Source of the DNA: Pirellulales bacterium
GTDB taxonomy: Bacteria; Planctomycetota; Planctomycetia; Pirellulales; JADZDJ01
DNA: 32,686 nucleotides
Direction: 5' to 3'
Assembly (NCBI GenBank): GCA_035656635.1
Contig: DASRSD010000006.1
Location: 1-32,686 of the forward strand
Notes under the pieces: generated by a model
Databases searched by the model: none
What the model saw: the letters and a program-made list of their open reading frames with translations, nothing else
Told to the model about the DNA's origin: nothing
Made by a program: the position numbers and the translations under genes
Shown here: one piece after another, positions 32,396 through 32,686 of the stretch
How the letters are laid out: each line of letters starts with the position of its first letter
Numbering within the stretch: position 1 is the stretch's first letter

Positions 32396-32686
32396 TCATT
32401 TTCCCGCCGCACTGGGCAAGCCGGGAATGTTGAACGGATCTTTCGGTCCGGCCGTGTGTCCGGCATTCTTATCTTCGGGAGCTTTTTTCTTGACGATGTC
32501 CCCCTGGCCAAGATGGATTTTGCGGTACGTTTCGTCCCCGACCACATAATACCAATCGGCAAAGCGGGCGTTCAGCTCTTTGGCGCGCTGCTCTCCCTTT
32601 TTGATTTTATCCTTGTACTCGTCTTCCGTGCGTTGATTTTCCTTCTCGATTTTGTCGCGCTCCGCTTCTAAAGCTTCCTGATCTTC
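32396..32686 (-). CDS. C-terminal 96 residues of an unknown protein (start outside window)
   Basis: An open frame enters from the right edge on the minus strand and ends with TGA at 32396-32398. It encodes a Glu/Lys-rich, probably coiled-coil stretch (QEALEAERDKIEKENQRTED), then LNARFADWYYVVGDETYRKI with HLGQGDIVKKK, and a Pro/Gly-rich tail ending LPSAAGK. The aromatic, ordered block looks like a real conserved C-terminus. I do not recognise a named family; the N-terminal part is needed to decide. It is convergent with the hydrolase gene and separated from it by the palindromic repeat. Confidence 0.7.
   Translation of the reverse strand, partial: EDQEALEAERDKIEKENQRTEDEYKDKIKKGEQRAKELNARFADWYYVVGDETYRKIHLGQGDIVKKKAPEDKNAGHTAGPKDPFNIPGLPSAAGK

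Noticed and set aside
1-32686. tRNA, rRNA and CRISPR search by eye
   Set aside because: No TPsiC-arm-like or rRNA-like stretches and no spaced identical repeats with unique spacers of CRISPR type were seen; the tandem repeats have no spacers.

Overview
The window looks like chromosomal DNA from a planctomycete, most likely in or near the Pirellulales. The main evidence is two paralogous outer-membrane barrel proteins of the BBP7 type, a secreted FG-GAP protein with an N-terminal LEPR-XLL-like motif, a DUF1501 protein with a Tat-type signal, and several small proteins resembling planctomycete-only families. GC content is moderately high and operons are short. There is no rRNA, tRNA, CRISPR array, integrase or classical insertion sequence that I can see, so this is mostly core chromosome with lineage-specific surface proteins and many small repeats.

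Layout. 1-3032: DNA topoisomerase VI, B subunit (5'-truncated by the window) then A subunit, separated by an 8-bp tandem repeat. 3082-7766: a metallo-beta-lactamase-fold hydrolase and a very large AsmA/TamB-like membrane-anchored protein, both on the minus strand. 8151-9965: a small unknown protein, two copies of a short palindromic repeat, and a LarA-like protein. 9978-17150: a minus-strand surface block of two BBP7 proteins and one FG-GAP/LEPR-XLL-like protein, with a MITE-like nested inverted repeat between the second and third. 17395-19040: efp and epmB, divergent. 19055-20862: an extended SDR and a CPBP-type membrane protease. 20859-21642: a divergent pair formed by a miniature kinase-like protein and an 89-aa unknown whose start codons overlap. 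21690-26144: purF (minus), proB, and a CorC/HlyC-type CBS membrane protein. 26282-29386: sppA (minus), a tiny zinc-ribbon membrane protein, and lexA. 29546-32686: a shortened DUF1501 protein (minus), a secreted esterase-like hydrolase, and the C-terminus of an unknown protein (minus).

Functional links. Top6A and Top6B together make a type IIB topoisomerase. EpmB supplies the beta-lysine used to modify Lys34 of EF-P. The remaining neighbours are mostly unrelated housekeeping genes.

The most interesting non-coding signal is a set of degenerate short tandem repeats, five with a 7-bp period and one with an 8-bp period. Each sits at a gene border and uses a different word. Three have inverted arms that can fold into hairpins, and one of these hairpins holds the proB stop codon in its loop. 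They resemble the heptameric STRR sequences known from cyanobacteria. A palindromic element (CCCGACTG-ACA-CAGTCGGG, three copies) and the MITE-like element are further repeat families. Among genes, the kinase-like/89-aa pair is the best candidate for an undescribed module.
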